Shown: positions 24,336 through 32,948 of the stretch, one piece after another | Layout: each line of letters begins with the position of its first letter | Position numbering within the stretch: the first letter of the stretch is position 1 | NCBI GenBank assembly: GCA_034925865.1 | Contig: JAYFRN010000014.1 | Coordinates: 20,750 to 84,749, forward strand | Origin: Oscillospiraceae bacterium | Lineage (GTDB): Bacteria; Bacillota; Clostridia; Oscillospirales; SIG627 | Reading direction: 5' to 3' | DNA: 64,000 nucleotides | Made by a program: the position numbers and the translations under genes | Notes under the pieces: generated by a model | What the model saw: only the letters and a program-made list of their open reading frames with translations | Told to the model about the DNA's origin: nothing | The model's database searches: none

Positions 24336-24543
24336 GAACCCTTTTGGAAAAGGGTCCTTAAGAATCCCCTAAAACTCTGTTTGGCAACTTCCTTCAAATA
24401 CTCTTTTGTATGTGTGTCGGGCTTAAGGGCTCTTTTGGAAAAGGGTCCATAAGATCCCCTAAAACTCAGTTTGGTGACTTCCTTCAAATACTTTTTTGTA
24501 TGTGTGTCTGGCTTAAGAGCTCCTTTGGAAAAGAGTCCATAAG
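24331..24543 (+). repeat. Tandem array of palindrome A (three copies, period about 90 bp)
   Basis: Near-palindromes at 24331-24362, 24422-24453 and 24512-24543 (CTTAAG...CTTTTGGAAAAG...) are each followed by CCCCTAAAACTC or close variants. In the first two units this continues into CTTCCTTCAAATACT and GTATGTGTGTC. The units are 90-91 bp. The first copy contains the aspS stop codon. Confidence 0.85.
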
Positions 24544-24576
24544 AATCCCGTAAACTCAGAAGCGAGTTTCTTGCCA

Positions 24577-24596
24577 GGCTTCTTTTCAAAGAAGCC
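24577..24596. repeat. Palindrome C (GGCTTCTTT/AAAGAAGCC)
   Basis: A perfect 9 bp-arm hairpin closes the palindrome A array. It has the same design (GC end, T-run centre) but a different sequence, so it looks like a third variant of the same intergenic family. The remaining bases up to the next gene hold nothing else recognisable. Confidence 0.6.
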
Positions 24597-24721
24597 GCGT
24601 TGCCAAATATATTTTCTTTACCCACCCAATATTCAGCGTTAGTTCAAAAATTGTTTAAATTTTAATGATAAACTTGTAAAAAGACGGACTCAGGCCAAAG
24701 ATTAAGGAGAAAACCGTAAAC

Positions 24722-25834
24722 ATGATTGAAATCAACGGCTTAACTAAAAAATACGGCGACAAAGTTGTTGTCAACAACATCACCTTCGACGTAAGCGCCG
24801 GCGAGGTCGTCGGATTTCTCGGGCCAAACGGCGCGGGTAAATCCACGACAATGAATATTCTCACCGGATATATATCATCCACCTTCGGAACGGCGCGTAT
24901 CGACGGTATCGATATACTTGAAAATCCGATGGAAGCCAAAAGAAAAATCGGATTTTTACCGGAACAGCCTCCGCTTTATCTAGAAATGACCGTCAAGGAG
25001 TATTTAAACTTCGTATACGATCTTAAAGGAACGACGCTGAACCGCAAAAAGCACATTTCCGAAATATGCGAGGTCGTTAAGATAACCGACGTATACAACC
25101 GGACGCTTAAAAACCTGTCCAAGGGGTATCGCCAAAGAGTCGGAATCGCTCAGGCACTCGTCGGCAACCCGCCTGTGCTTATTTTCGACGAACCTACCGT
25201 AGGTCTCGACCCGAAGCAGATAATCGACATCAGAAACCTTATAAAAGCACTCGGAAAGGATCACACCATCATTCTTTCCACCCACATCCTTCCGGAGGTG
25301 CAGGCCGTCTGCGACAGGATCATAATTCTCAACAGGGGCAGCATAATAGCCAACGAAAAGACCGAAGAAATATCAAAACTCACCGTCGGTCCCCGCCGTC
25401 TCGTCGCCAAAATCGCCGGGCCGCAGAACGAGGTGCTTAAAATGCTCAAGACCGGTCAGGGCATCGTATTTGTCGACGTGCTGGCCGAGAGGGACGGCGA
25501 CGCCGTATCATACATGATTGAGTCACAGCCGAGCATCGATATCAGAAAGCCACTGTTCTATGCCCTTGCCGACCGCGGATGGCCGTTGATCGGTCTCGAA
25601 GCAATGGGTCTCAATCTTGAGGATATATTCATTTCTCTGGTCGCCAACGACCGCGGCACAAAAAATAAGCTCAACCCCGGAAAGTCAAAAAAGGTCGCCG
25701 GTCAGACAATTCACGAGGCATCGGCGCGCGACATCTCATCCTCTGATGCCGACAGCGGCGTGAACGCGGATAAAGCGTCCGCCTCCGAAAAAGACGAAAC
25801 AAAAAGCGCATCCGGAACGGAGGAAAATAAATAA
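24722..25834 (+). CDS. ABC transporter ATP-binding protein (GldA-like)
   Basis: A 370 aa ATPase of an ABC-2 type exporter. Walker A GPNGAGKST, the Q-loop in GFLPEQPPLY, signature LSKGYRQRVGIAQAL, Walker B VLIFDEPTVGLDP and the H-loop in ILSTHILPEV are all intact. The family domain ends around residue 310; a Lys/Ser/Asp-rich tail of about 55 residues (ending SASGTEENK) is extra. It is first of four genes that together resemble GldA-GldF-GldG of Bacteroidetes plus a DUF4340 protein. In Firmicutes this set is not tied to gliding; the cargo is unknown. AGGAG precedes the ATG. Confidence 0.92.
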   Translation: MIEINGLTKKYGDKVVVNNITFDVSAGEVVGFLGPNGAGKSTTMNILTGYISSTFGTARIDGIDILENPMEAKRKIGFLPEQPPLYLEMTVKEYLNFVYDLKGTTLNRKKHISEICEVVKITDVYNRTLKNLSKGYRQRVGIAQALVGNPPVLIFDEPTVGLDPKQIIDIRNLIKALGKDHTIILSTHILPEVQAVCDRIIILNRGSIIANEKTEEISKLTVGPRRLVAKIAGPQNEVLKMLKTGQGIVFVDVLAERDGDAVSYMIESQPSIDIRKPLFYALADRGWPLIGLEAMGLNLEDIFISLVANDRGTKNKLNPGKSKKVAGQTIHEASARDISSSDADSGVNADKASASEKDETKSASGTEENK

Positions 25835-26544
25835 TGCTTGCTATTTATAAAAGAGAGCTCAGATCCTATTTCATAACTCCGATAGGATATGTGTTCACAA
25901 CGGTTTTCCTGATCATGTCAGGACTTGCTTTTTCGTTCATGACGCTGCAGTCCAGCACGACGAACGTATCCAACTATTATGTGCTTGTTATGTTCTTCTT
26001 TATAATCCTCATTCCTCTCCTGACGATGAAGATGTTCAGCGAGGAAAAGAAGACAAAGACCGAGCAGATCCTGCTCACCTCTCCTATAAGCATAACTGAC
26101 ATGGTTCTCGCCAAATTCCTGGCGGCATATACGCTGTTTGCCGCCACGCTTCTGGCTTCCTGCGTATTTTTTATCTCGCTATATGTTTACGGAACGCCGA
26201 ATACCGCAGTGCTTATCGCCACGACGCTCGGCATCCTTTTAATTGGCGGCGCCTTCATCGCGCTCGGGCTGTTCATCTCGTCCCTGACCGAAAACCAGCT
26301 GATCGCCGCGCTCATCACAATTGTTTCAATATTCGCGATGCTCGGCCTTGGTCTTATTACGTCTTCGATACCGGACAACATGACGGCGCTGCGCGTCGTG
26401 CTGAAGTGGGTCTCCGTTTTTGACAGGTATTACGCCTTTACTTTCGGTATTTTTGATTTCAACGCGCTGCTTTATTACATTTCAATAATCGGCGTGTTCA
26501 TCTTCCTGACCGTAAGAGTATACGAAAAGCGCAGATGGGAATGA
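25834..26544 (+). CDS. ABC-2 permease (GldF-like)
   Basis: A 236 aa membrane protein with six helices, the permease of the ABC system. N-terminal YKRELRSYFITPIGYVF and the cytoplasmic loop KMFSEEKKTKTEQILLTSPI are typical of the GldF/ABC-2 family. Its ATG overlaps the last base of the upstream ATPase stop (TAATG), indicating translational coupling. GGAGG lies inside the end of the ATPase gene. It should form the membrane channel with the ATPase. Confidence 0.92.
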   Translation: MLAIYKRELRSYFITPIGYVFTTVFLIMSGLAFSFMTLQSSTTNVSNYYVLVMFFFIILIPLLTMKMFSEEKKTKTEQILLTSPISITDMVLAKFLAAYTLFAATLLASCVFFISLYVYGTPNTAVLIATTLGILLIGGAFIALGLFISSLTENQLIAALITIVSIFAMLGLGLITSSIPDNMTALRVVLKWVSVFDRYYAFTFGIFDFNALLYYISIIGVFIFLTVRVYEKRRWE

Positions 26545-26602
26545 GCCCCTTTTTCAAGCCCGTAATGCCACCAAGATCAAATAACGGAGGAAAACACATA
26601 AT

Positions 26603-28114
26603 ATGAAAGAAAACGGAAAAGGGTTTGTCGGCGCGCTTTCGTCACGTAAATTCAAATACGGCTCCGCCGCCCTGACCCTGACGGTAGTATTCGTCGCCGT
26701 CGTAATAATTCTAAACGTCGTCTTTACGGCGCTTTCAGGTAAATACGGTTTTTACCTCGACCTGACCGAAAAGCAGATATTCGGGATTTCAGATTCGACG
26801 AGAGAGCTTTTAAAGGACATCGACACCGATGTCACAATAAAGTTTCTTATCCCGCTCGATCAGCTTAAAGCCAACTCTGTATATAATTCAATTTATACCT
26901 GCGCTCTCGAATACGAACACGAATTCAGCTTCGTGCATGTCGAATACGACGACATAATCGCCGATCCGATAAAGCTGATCGAGTATCAGAATCAGGGCTT
27001 TTCGATAAAAACATATTCGGTAATAGTCGAGAGCAAATACCGCAAGAAAGTATATCAAATGTATAAGACGCTCTCCGACGGCCAGACGCCGGGAAGCGAT
27101 TTTTACAACGTGGCGCAAAGCACAAAAAAATTCTACGGCTTTTTCGGAGAAAAGACCTTCACCTCCGCCATTCTCTCCGTCACCAATAAAACCATGCCCG
27201 TCGTGACCTTCACGCAGGGGCACGGCGAAACAATCCCCGCACAGCTTGAAAATATGTTCGTCACGAGCGGCTATATCGTCGAAAAAATAGACCTTTTGAC
27301 CGATAACATAAATCCGGACACAAAGGTGCTTGTCATAAGCGGTCCTAAAAAGGATTTTGCCGGTATAAAGGACGTAACCTCCGGCGCCAAATCCGAAATG
27401 GACAAGATATCGGAATATCTGAATACACGGCGCCACCTTATGGTGTTCGTCGATCCGTTTACCCCGCCGCTTAATAACATTTCCGAGCTTCTCACCGAAT
27501 GGGGCATTCAGATACAGTACAACCAGCTGATTAAAGACGACTCCAAGAGCGTCCCTGGCAATACGCAATACTTGATCTGTCAGTACGCGACAGACAGCTA
27601 CGCGAAGGATCTCCACGAGTCCGTCAGTAAAATGGACAACCCGCCCAATACGATTTCACCGATCACCGTTCCGCTTAAGCTTTTATTCGGCGAAAGCGAA
27701 GACAGCATCCACGCCGCCGGAGCGATTCTAAAAAGCTATCCGACCTCCTATGTCGAAATTGACGGCAAAAACGTCGCCGGAGAACGGGTTCTGATGGCTG
27801 TCGGCACAAAATCTGAAATCATTGACAACGTCACCGTGAACACGAACGTTTTCGTTTGCGGCTCCACATACTTCACGGAGCTTGTCAGCGGAGATATTTA
27901 CGGCAACAATGAAATCATCTATAACTTTATCCGCGGCATGGGCTTTGAAAAGCAGCTTGTCAATATCAGCTTCAAAAAGCTCGATGACGAAACGCTTGAT
28001 ATCGATGGTACGATCGCAAAGAGCCTCATGATAACCTATGCCGCCGTAATTCCCATGTTTGTGATCATTGCGGGCATTGTTATCCTCGTTGTTAGAAGGA
28101 GAAATCACAGATGA
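26603..28114 (+). CDS. GldG-like auxiliary protein of ABC system
   Basis: A 503 aa protein with one N-terminal helix (about 20-45), a large extracytoplasmic region and a C-terminal helix (about 475-498) followed by RRRNHR. The region after the first helix, FYLDLTEKQIFGISDSTREL, is the hallmark of GldG/ABC-associated substrate-binding-like domains. TFTQGHGE and LVISGPKKDF are further conserved points. It probably binds or gates substrate for the ABC transporter. GGAGG precedes the ATG; the stop overlaps the next start by 4 bp. Confidence 0.88.
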   Translation: MKENGKGFVGALSSRKFKYGSAALTLTVVFVAVVIILNVVFTALSGKYGFYLDLTEKQIFGISDSTRELLKDIDTDVTIKFLIPLDQLKANSVYNSIYTCALEYEHEFSFVHVEYDDIIADPIKLIEYQNQGFSIKTYSVIVESKYRKKVYQMYKTLSDGQTPGSDFYNVAQSTKKFYGFFGEKTFTSAILSVTNKTMPVVTFTQGHGETIPAQLENMFVTSGYIVEKIDLLTDNINPDTKVLVISGPKKDFAGIKDVTSGAKSEMDKISEYLNTRRHLMVFVDPFTPPLNNISELLTEWGIQIQYNQLIKDDSKSVPGNTQYLICQYATDSYAKDLHESVSKMDNPPNTISPITVPLKLLFGESEDSIHAAGAILKSYPTSYVEIDGKNVAGERVLMAVGTKSEIIDNVTVNTNVFVCGSTYFTELVSGDIYGNNEIIYNFIRGMGFEKQLVNISFKKLDDETLDIDGTIAKSLMITYAAVIPMFVIIAGIVILVVRRRNHR

Positions 28115-29688
28115 AGACAAAGGGCGGAACGACCGTTCTGTCGCGCCAGAAAAAAGCCATACTCCTGTCTGTATGCGCCATTGCCGTTCTCGGCATCGCA
28201 TATCTGATTCTGAGCATGACGCTTTTAAAGGACACTTCGACGCCGGCAGAAACTGTCGATAAATTCGGAGAAACCATCGGCGCCGGCGGCAAGCACACTA
28301 TGTTTCAGCAGATAGAAAGAAAAAATATAAAGGAAATAATCGTAACAAACTCCAAGGGTAAATACCGTTATTACCGCGGCGACGACGGAAAGCTATATAT
28401 CGACGGCGCAGAAGCAGTTTCTTACGATCCGGAGCTGATCTCGAATCTCGTCGTCAGCTGCGGATATCCGCTTTCTCTGAAGCTTTTAGACGATCCGAAG
28501 CCGTACGAGGATTACAAGCTCACCGCCGATACCTGTCTCGCGACGTTTGAAATAACGGCTCTTGATACCGGCAAGCATTATAAGGTCTATATTGGCATGA
28601 AGCTATTAACCGAGGGCGGATATTATGCCCGCCTTGATGGAAGAGACGCGGTCTATGTGCTCGACACCACGCTTGAAAAAAGCGTTTTTGCAGACATAAA
28701 AGACTATTTCGTCGCACAGCTCGCGCCCAATATCGATCAGAACTACTACTATAATATCACCGACTTCCTGCTTAAGAAAAACGGAGAAGAATTTGTCAAT
28801 ATCATACACATCTCCGATGAAGAAAAGGAAGCGGAGGCGCTGACCACCGGTCAGAAGATGATCTATCCCGGAAATTTCGTGCCCAGCAGCTATAATTATT
28901 CCACCGTAATTCTTCAGCATTTCATCACGCTTGTAGGAGAAAGTGTCGAGGAATACGGCATCAATAAATACCTCACCGCTCAGACAAGCGACGAAAAAAC
29001 AAAGTTTATTGAAATTCTCAATAAATACGGCTTCCTTGACGAAAACGGCAAATTCTTATATGAACTGAGCTATTCCTATGACAACGTCTCCACGACGCTT
29101 TACGTGAGCAAGCTCGACGAGAATAATTATTATCACATTTATTCACCCAGATATGATATAATCGCGTCTATGCCAAAGGATAGCTTTTCCTGGATAGAAT
29201 GGGATCTGATCAAATATGTCGACAGCGGCATATTCTCAATGAACATCAACAACGTAAAGCGCATTGAATTCACTTCTCCGTCCGCAAACGCCTCCTTTGA
29301 CCTTTCATATATAAACGAAGGCAAAAAGGACGACCTTACGGTTATGTGCGAACAAAGCGGAAAGCGCGTCACAACGACGAATTTCCGCGAATTCTACAAA
29401 CAGATGCTGTATGTTGCAAACGCCGGATACGCCGACAGCGACAACGGCGAGGCAGCCAGCGCACAGCTTAAGATAATAACCGTAGACGACATTGTGAGGA
29501 CATATACCTTCTATGACATATCGTCGCTGCGCAGTTATTACACCGTTGACGGCAACGGCAACTTTTATGTCAGCCGAAGCTATGTCAAAAAGCTGATCGA
29601 GGATATATCTCTTCTGCTCAAGGACGATTTTGATGTCCCTGCCGGCAGCCCGGATAAAATCGTAGTGGCTTCCAGAAACGATTTCTGA
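28111..29688 (+). CDS. DUF4340 domain protein, extracytoplasmic
   Basis: A 525 aa protein with an N-terminal membrane anchor (residues 16-37) and a long extracytoplasmic part containing repeated DUF4340-like units (for example ADTCLATFEITALDTG, KHYKVYIGMKLL, GGYYARLDGRDAVYVLDT). DUF4340 proteins regularly accompany GldG-like proteins in ABC gene sets, and this gene is coupled to the upstream one by an ATGA overlap. It is the last of the four-gene operon. A role as the outer partner of the transporter is inferred from context; nothing in it shows catalysis. Confidence 0.85.
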   Translation: MKTKGGTTVLSRQKKAILLSVCAIAVLGIAYLILSMTLLKDTSTPAETVDKFGETIGAGGKHTMFQQIERKNIKEIIVTNSKGKYRYYRGDDGKLYIDGAEAVSYDPELISNLVVSCGYPLSLKLLDDPKPYEDYKLTADTCLATFEITALDTGKHYKVYIGMKLLTEGGYYARLDGRDAVYVLDTTLEKSVFADIKDYFVAQLAPNIDQNYYYNITDFLLKKNGEEFVNIIHISDEEKEAEALTTGQKMIYPGNFVPSSYNYSTVILQHFITLVGESVEEYGINKYLTAQTSDEKTKFIEILNKYGFLDENGKFLYELSYSYDNVSTTLYVSKLDENNYYHIYSPRYDIIASMPKDSFSWIEWDLIKYVDSGIFSMNINNVKRIEFTSPSANASFDLSYINEGKKDDLTVMCEQSGKRVTTTNFREFYKQMLYVANAGYADSDNGEAASAQLKIITVDDIVRTYTFYDISSLRSYYTVDGNGNFYVSRSYVKKLIEDISLLLKDDFDVPAGSPDKIVVASRNDF

Positions 29689-29698
29689 AATAAAAAAT

Positions 29699-29735
29699 TT
29701 ACTGCGGCAACTGTTTAATCAGGCTGCCGCAGTAA
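29699..29735. other. Hairpin after the ABC operon
   Basis: Arms TTACTGCGGCA and TGCCGCAGTAA enclose a 15 nt loop 10 bp past the operon end. The T-run is absent on the plus strand, so its role as terminator is uncertain. Confidence 0.5.
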
Positions 29736-29761
29736 TGCGTTCCGAAATAATGTCTGTCAGC

Positions 29762-29832
29762 TTATATAATCCTTGTTTATAATAGGGAAAGGCTCATATA
29801 TCAGAACTTTTCTCTCTTCAAGCGGTAATAAA
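29762..29832 (-). repeat. MITE-like repeat, copy 4 (degenerate)
   Basis: A hairpin half AACTTTTCTCTCTTCAAGCGG, with upstream AATAGGGAAAGGCTCATATA and no clear terminal repeats. It resembles the inner part of complete copies and lies directly upstream of the next gene. Confidence 0.5.
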
Positions 29833-29852
29833 ACAAAAAGAAAGGCGTTTTT

Positions 29853-30848
29853 ATGACAAACGGCAGAGAATCAGACAATGGATATATGACCTCCCGCGGC
29901 ACAGCAGAACAATATCTGCCTGCGGAACGGAATGAAAAATATTACAAGCTGATCGAAAGACTCGATTTTAATTATCTGTATGTCAACTGCCCTCTTGAAA
30001 TAACCGACGCTCTCAGCGTATACGATATCGACACATACGATTATTATCTGCACTTTATATTCAGAAGCATGTCCGAAACGCCGGTTGACAGCGTCGATAT
30101 AATTATTTTGTTATATGACAACGCAAATGTTCCGTCTGAAAAGATTCCTTATACTTATTCGTTTGAAGCCATGCGTATGAACTCGACGAAGCGCAAGAAT
30201 AAGGGCGTTTCTTCTATTGCCTGCGGCGCTGAATTCGGCAGAGGGTTTTACATCCCGATACCGCAGTCGTATTTTAAAAAGCTCAATGTCGTTATAAAAC
30301 GCATTTCATATTCGGATCAGACGGCCGTCGAATATGAAGAAGCGGCCAAATACTCACCCGAGCACCTTTCAAGCTTGTCTCTCGAAAAGAAGAACGCGTT
30401 CGACCAGATCAATATATATGAAGCTCTCGAAGACGAATTCCCAACGAAATTTGTCGCGGCCGAGGGACAGTTTTCATGGATGTGCTGCTGCGGAAATAAG
30501 AATCCCAACAATATTGCGCGCTGTTCCCGCTGCGGAAGGGCAAAAGACTGGCAGCTGTGCGTAATGAGCGACAAGGCGCTTGACGAGGAGCATGAAAAGT
30601 ATATAAAAGAACATTCTGCTCTGTTCGCGAATTACGCAAAAGCCGAATTCATGATAAAGCATAACTATATCAGCAAACAGGATCGGCTTGATATGGCCGA
30701 AAAGCAGGAGATTGCGTTAAACCGCGTTGAGAAGCAGGAAAAGCGCCGCGAAAGACTCATGAAGCAGATAATTCCGAGATTTGTTCTCTATTTTGCCATA
30801 ATGACGCTGATTTACCTTTTCTTCCGCTGGCTTTCAATGTACACCTGA
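29853..30848 (+). CDS. Zinc-finger protein with C-terminal membrane anchor
   Basis: A 331 aa protein I do not recognise as a named family. Residues 1-185 form a domain without visible motifs (YLYVNCPLEITDALSVYDID). A RanBP2-like zinc finger follows around residues 208-235 (WMCCCGNKNPNNIARCSRCG). Then a charged, coiled-coil-prone stretch (about 275-308) and a single C-terminal helix (about 310-328). It would be a tail-anchored membrane protein facing the cytosol. AAAGG precedes the ATG. It has no operon partner. Bacterial RanBP2-type fingers are known but their roles are mostly unstudied. Confidence 0.7.
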   Translation: MTNGRESDNGYMTSRGTAEQYLPAERNEKYYKLIERLDFNYLYVNCPLEITDALSVYDIDTYDYYLHFIFRSMSETPVDSVDIIILLYDNANVPSEKIPYTYSFEAMRMNSTKRKNKGVSSIACGAEFGRGFYIPIPQSYFKKLNVVIKRISYSDQTAVEYEEAAKYSPEHLSSLSLEKKNAFDQINIYEALEDEFPTKFVAAEGQFSWMCCCGNKNPNNIARCSRCGRAKDWQLCVMSDKALDEEHEKYIKEHSALFANYAKAEFMIKHNYISKQDRLDMAEKQEIALNRVEKQEKRRERLMKQIIPRFVLYFAIMTLIYLFFRWLSMYT

Positions 30849-30942
30849 ACATAATATTATTTTAAAAACAGAGACTGAAAGGTTAAATCTTTCAATCAAC
30901 AATTTTTGCCCATATTGCGGTTTTTAACTGCAATATCAGCAA

Positions 30943-30973
30943 GCAGAACCGACAGAAAAGCTTGCGGTTCTGC
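30943..30973 (+). other. Hairpin upstream of the ProX gene
   Basis: Nine-base arms GCAGAACCG/CGGTTCTGC enclose a 13 nt loop and end one base before the GGAAAGG ribosome binding site. A second inverted repeat (ATATTGC/GCAATAT) lies just upstream (about 30912-30936). They could influence translation start or end upstream transcription. Confidence 0.4.
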
Positions 30974-30993
30974 GGAAAGGCATAGACAAAAAA

Positions 30994-31563
30994 ATGGAGA
31001 ATATAGAGGTCTTTTCCGGCCGACCCGCCGATCTTTCCGGAAGATCCGTAAAAGAAATCCGTACATATGATCTCCTTGATTCAGCCGGGATTGAATACAC
31101 CCGGGCAGATCACTCAGCCGCCGACACTATGGACGACTGCGTCCTGATCGGCATTTCTCTGGATACTCACGTATGTAAAAATCTCTTTTTACGTAACCGA
31201 CAGGCAACAAAATTTTATCTTCTCATGATGCCCGCCGACAAGCCGTTTAAAACGAAGCATATATCAGCTCAGCTTGGCTGTGCGCGCCTCTCCTTTGCCG
31301 AACCTGAATATATGGAGACTTTCCTCGGTATATCGCCTGGCTCTGTCAGCGTCATGGGACTGATGAATGACATCAACTGTCGGGTCAATCTTGTCGTCGA
31401 CAGAGAGCTTCTGAAAGAAGACACGATCGGCTGCCATCCATGCGTAAACACGTCAACCTTGAAAATCACAACGGGCGAACTGTTCGGAAAATTCCTTTCT
31501 GCGCTCCACCGCGAAAGCAGAGGATACATAACGGTCGATCTTCCGAGGGAGGAGAACGCTTAA
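30994..31563 (+). CDS. ProX/YbaK-family prolyl-tRNA editing protein
   Basis: A 189 aa member of the YbaK superfamily, closest in layout to free-standing ProX/PrdX proteins that deacylate Ala-tRNA-Pro. Segments: THVCKNLFLRNRQATKFYLL with the conserved KNLF, then LSFAEPEYM, GSVSVMGLMND and the late Cys/His region GCHPCVNTSTLKI typical of ProX. Together with the YbaK-type protein at 13959 this gives two tRNA-Pro editing factors in the window, although no proS is seen here. The TAA stop is embedded in the CTTAAGG arm of a perfect palindrome A. Confidence 0.88.
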   Translation: MENIEVFSGRPADLSGRSVKEIRTYDLLDSAGIEYTRADHSAADTMDDCVLIGISLDTHVCKNLFLRNRQATKFYLLMMPADKPFKTKHISAQLGCARLSFAEPEYMETFLGISPGSVSVMGLMNDINCRVNLVVDRELLKEDTIGCHPCVNTSTLKITTGELFGKFLSALHRESRGYITVDLPREENA

Positions 31564-31722
31564 GGACCCTTTTGGAAAAGGGTCCTTAAGAATCCCATAA
31601 AACTCCTTTAGGGACTTTATACAATGGCTTCATAAAAATCCTAAAACAATTTAAACACATTTAAAACTATTAAAATGAGCTTTTTCGGGTCCCGGGGACT
31701 TTTTCGCGAAAAAGTCCCCGGG
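31559..31722 (+). repeat. Composite palindrome module A-B between convergent genes
   Basis: Palindrome A (31559-31590, perfect, arm CTTAAGGACCCTTTT) contains the stop codon of the ProX gene. Palindrome B (31691-31722, perfect, arm CCCGGGGACTTTTTCG) lies 9 bp past the glycerate kinase stop on the other strand. The inner flanks AATCCCATAAAACTC and ATGAGCTTTTTCGGG are related inverted sequences, so the module serves both converging genes. Confidence 0.9.
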
Positions 31723-31731
31723 TGTTATCCT

Positions 31732-32883
31732 CTATTTTGAAAATTTCTTCATTACGGTACAGATATTCATGACCGTGTCGTTTATATTATCCGCAGTTTG
31801 ATCGATCACCTCGGAAAACGGCTTTGCCGCGTGAGAGACGGAAAACGCTGCTGTAATTCCAAGCTTTTCCGCGGCGCGTGTATATCCCGTCGCAAGCTCT
31901 CCGGCCACGACAATAACCGGGACGCGCGCATTCCGCGCATAGTCACAAATACCGCAGACGGCCTTTCCGTTTACGCTCTGATCGTCAAAACGGCCCTCTC
32001 CGGTGATGATGAAATCGGCGCCATTGATCATTTTATCGAATCCGGCATGATCAAGTAAAAGCTTTATTCCCGAGCTTACCTTAACATCGAAAAAGCCCAT
32101 CAATCCCGCGGCTATGCCGCCTGCCGCTCCGCCGCTCTGACGCGTCATTACGTCGCGTCCGGTAACGGACTCAATAAGCCGTGCGAATTGCGCCAGGTTA
32201 TTGTCAAGCCTTTTCACGTCTTCGGGTGTCGCGCCCTTTTGCGGTCCGTATACGAACGACGCTCCGTTATAACCGCACAATGTATTCGTAACGTCACACG
32301 CCAGCACGATTTCGCATTGTCTGATCTTTTCGCTTACATGTGATGTATCAATATCAGTGATTTCGGAAAGAGAATCTCCGCACGGACGCACCTGAGCGCC
32401 GTTTTTATCTGTAAAGCGTATTCCCATCGCGGTAAGCGCGCCTATTCCGCCGTCGTTTGTGGCGCTTCCGCCTAGCCCGAGGATGATCTTTTTGCATCCG
32501 TGGTTGACCGCGTCCGCAATGAGTTCTCCCGTTCCGAGCGTTGTGGCCTGTCCTACGATCCGGTTTTTCGACAGGTAAAGCCCGGATGCCTGCGCAAGCT
32601 CTATTATCGCCGTCGTCTTATCGGCAAGGATATAGTATTTTGCGGTAACCGGAGTAAATTCAGGACCTGTGACATCCTTTCTCACATATTCGCCCTTTGC
32701 GTTTCCGCCCTCATATGCAGTCACGAACGCATCCACGGTGCCCTCGCCGCCGTCCGCAATGGGGACGCAGACAACCTTCGCCTCCGGATAGACCTCCAAT
32801 ACGCCGCGACATGCAGCCAATGACGCGATCATGCTTGTCGCGCTTCCTTTAAAGGAAGCTATTGCAATGACTATTTTTTTCAT
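31732..32883 (-). CDS. glxK: Glycerate kinase
   Basis: Phosphorylates glycerate, feeding it into lower glycolysis; type II (GlxK/GarK) family, 383 aa. Conserved parts: FKGSATSM near the N-terminus, VPIADGGEGTVDA, TTLGTGELI, KKIILGLGGSATNDGGIG (nucleotide/substrate loop) and ITGEGRFDDQSVNGK. The start is the ATG at 32883, with AGGTGA upstream; the open frame continues upstream but without a ribosome binding site. Divergent from rhaA with a 65 bp shared control region. Confidence 0.95.
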   Translation of the reverse strand: MKKIVIAIASFKGSATSMIASLAACRGVLEVYPEAKVVCVPIADGGEGTVDAFVTAYEGGNAKGEYVRKDVTGPEFTPVTAKYYILADKTTAIIELAQASGLYLSKNRIVGQATTLGTGELIADAVNHGCKKIILGLGGSATNDGGIGALTAMGIRFTDKNGAQVRPCGDSLSEITDIDTSHVSEKIRQCEIVLACDVTNTLCGYNGASFVYGPQKGATPEDVKRLDNNLAQFARLIESVTGRDVMTRQSGGAAGGIAAGLMGFFDVKVSSGIKLLLDHAGFDKMINGADFIITGEGRFDDQSVNGKAVCGICDYARNARVPVIVVAGELATGYTRAAEKLGITAAFSVSHAAKPFSEVIDQTADNINDTVMNICTVMKKFSK

Positions 32884-32904
32884 TTGAATCACCTCAAAAG
32901 ACAT

Positions 32905-32933
32905 ATTATATATATTATACATCCAAAACTCAA
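32905..32933 (-). promoter_or_regulatory. Promoter of glycerate kinase gene
   Basis: Read on the minus strand: TTGAGT (32928-32933), a 17 bp spacer and TATAAT (32905-32910). A weaker divergent promoter for rhaA (TTGAAT 32884-32889, then TATATA at 32907) overlaps it, so the two promoters may compete. Confidence 0.6.
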
Positions 32934-32948
32934 AAAGGAGAAGACATA

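Noticed and set aside
24331-24543. CRISPR-like look of the spaced repeats
   Set aside because: The repeats are palindromes with nearly identical spacers, no cas genes are near and the period is 90 bp, so this is a tandem repeat array.
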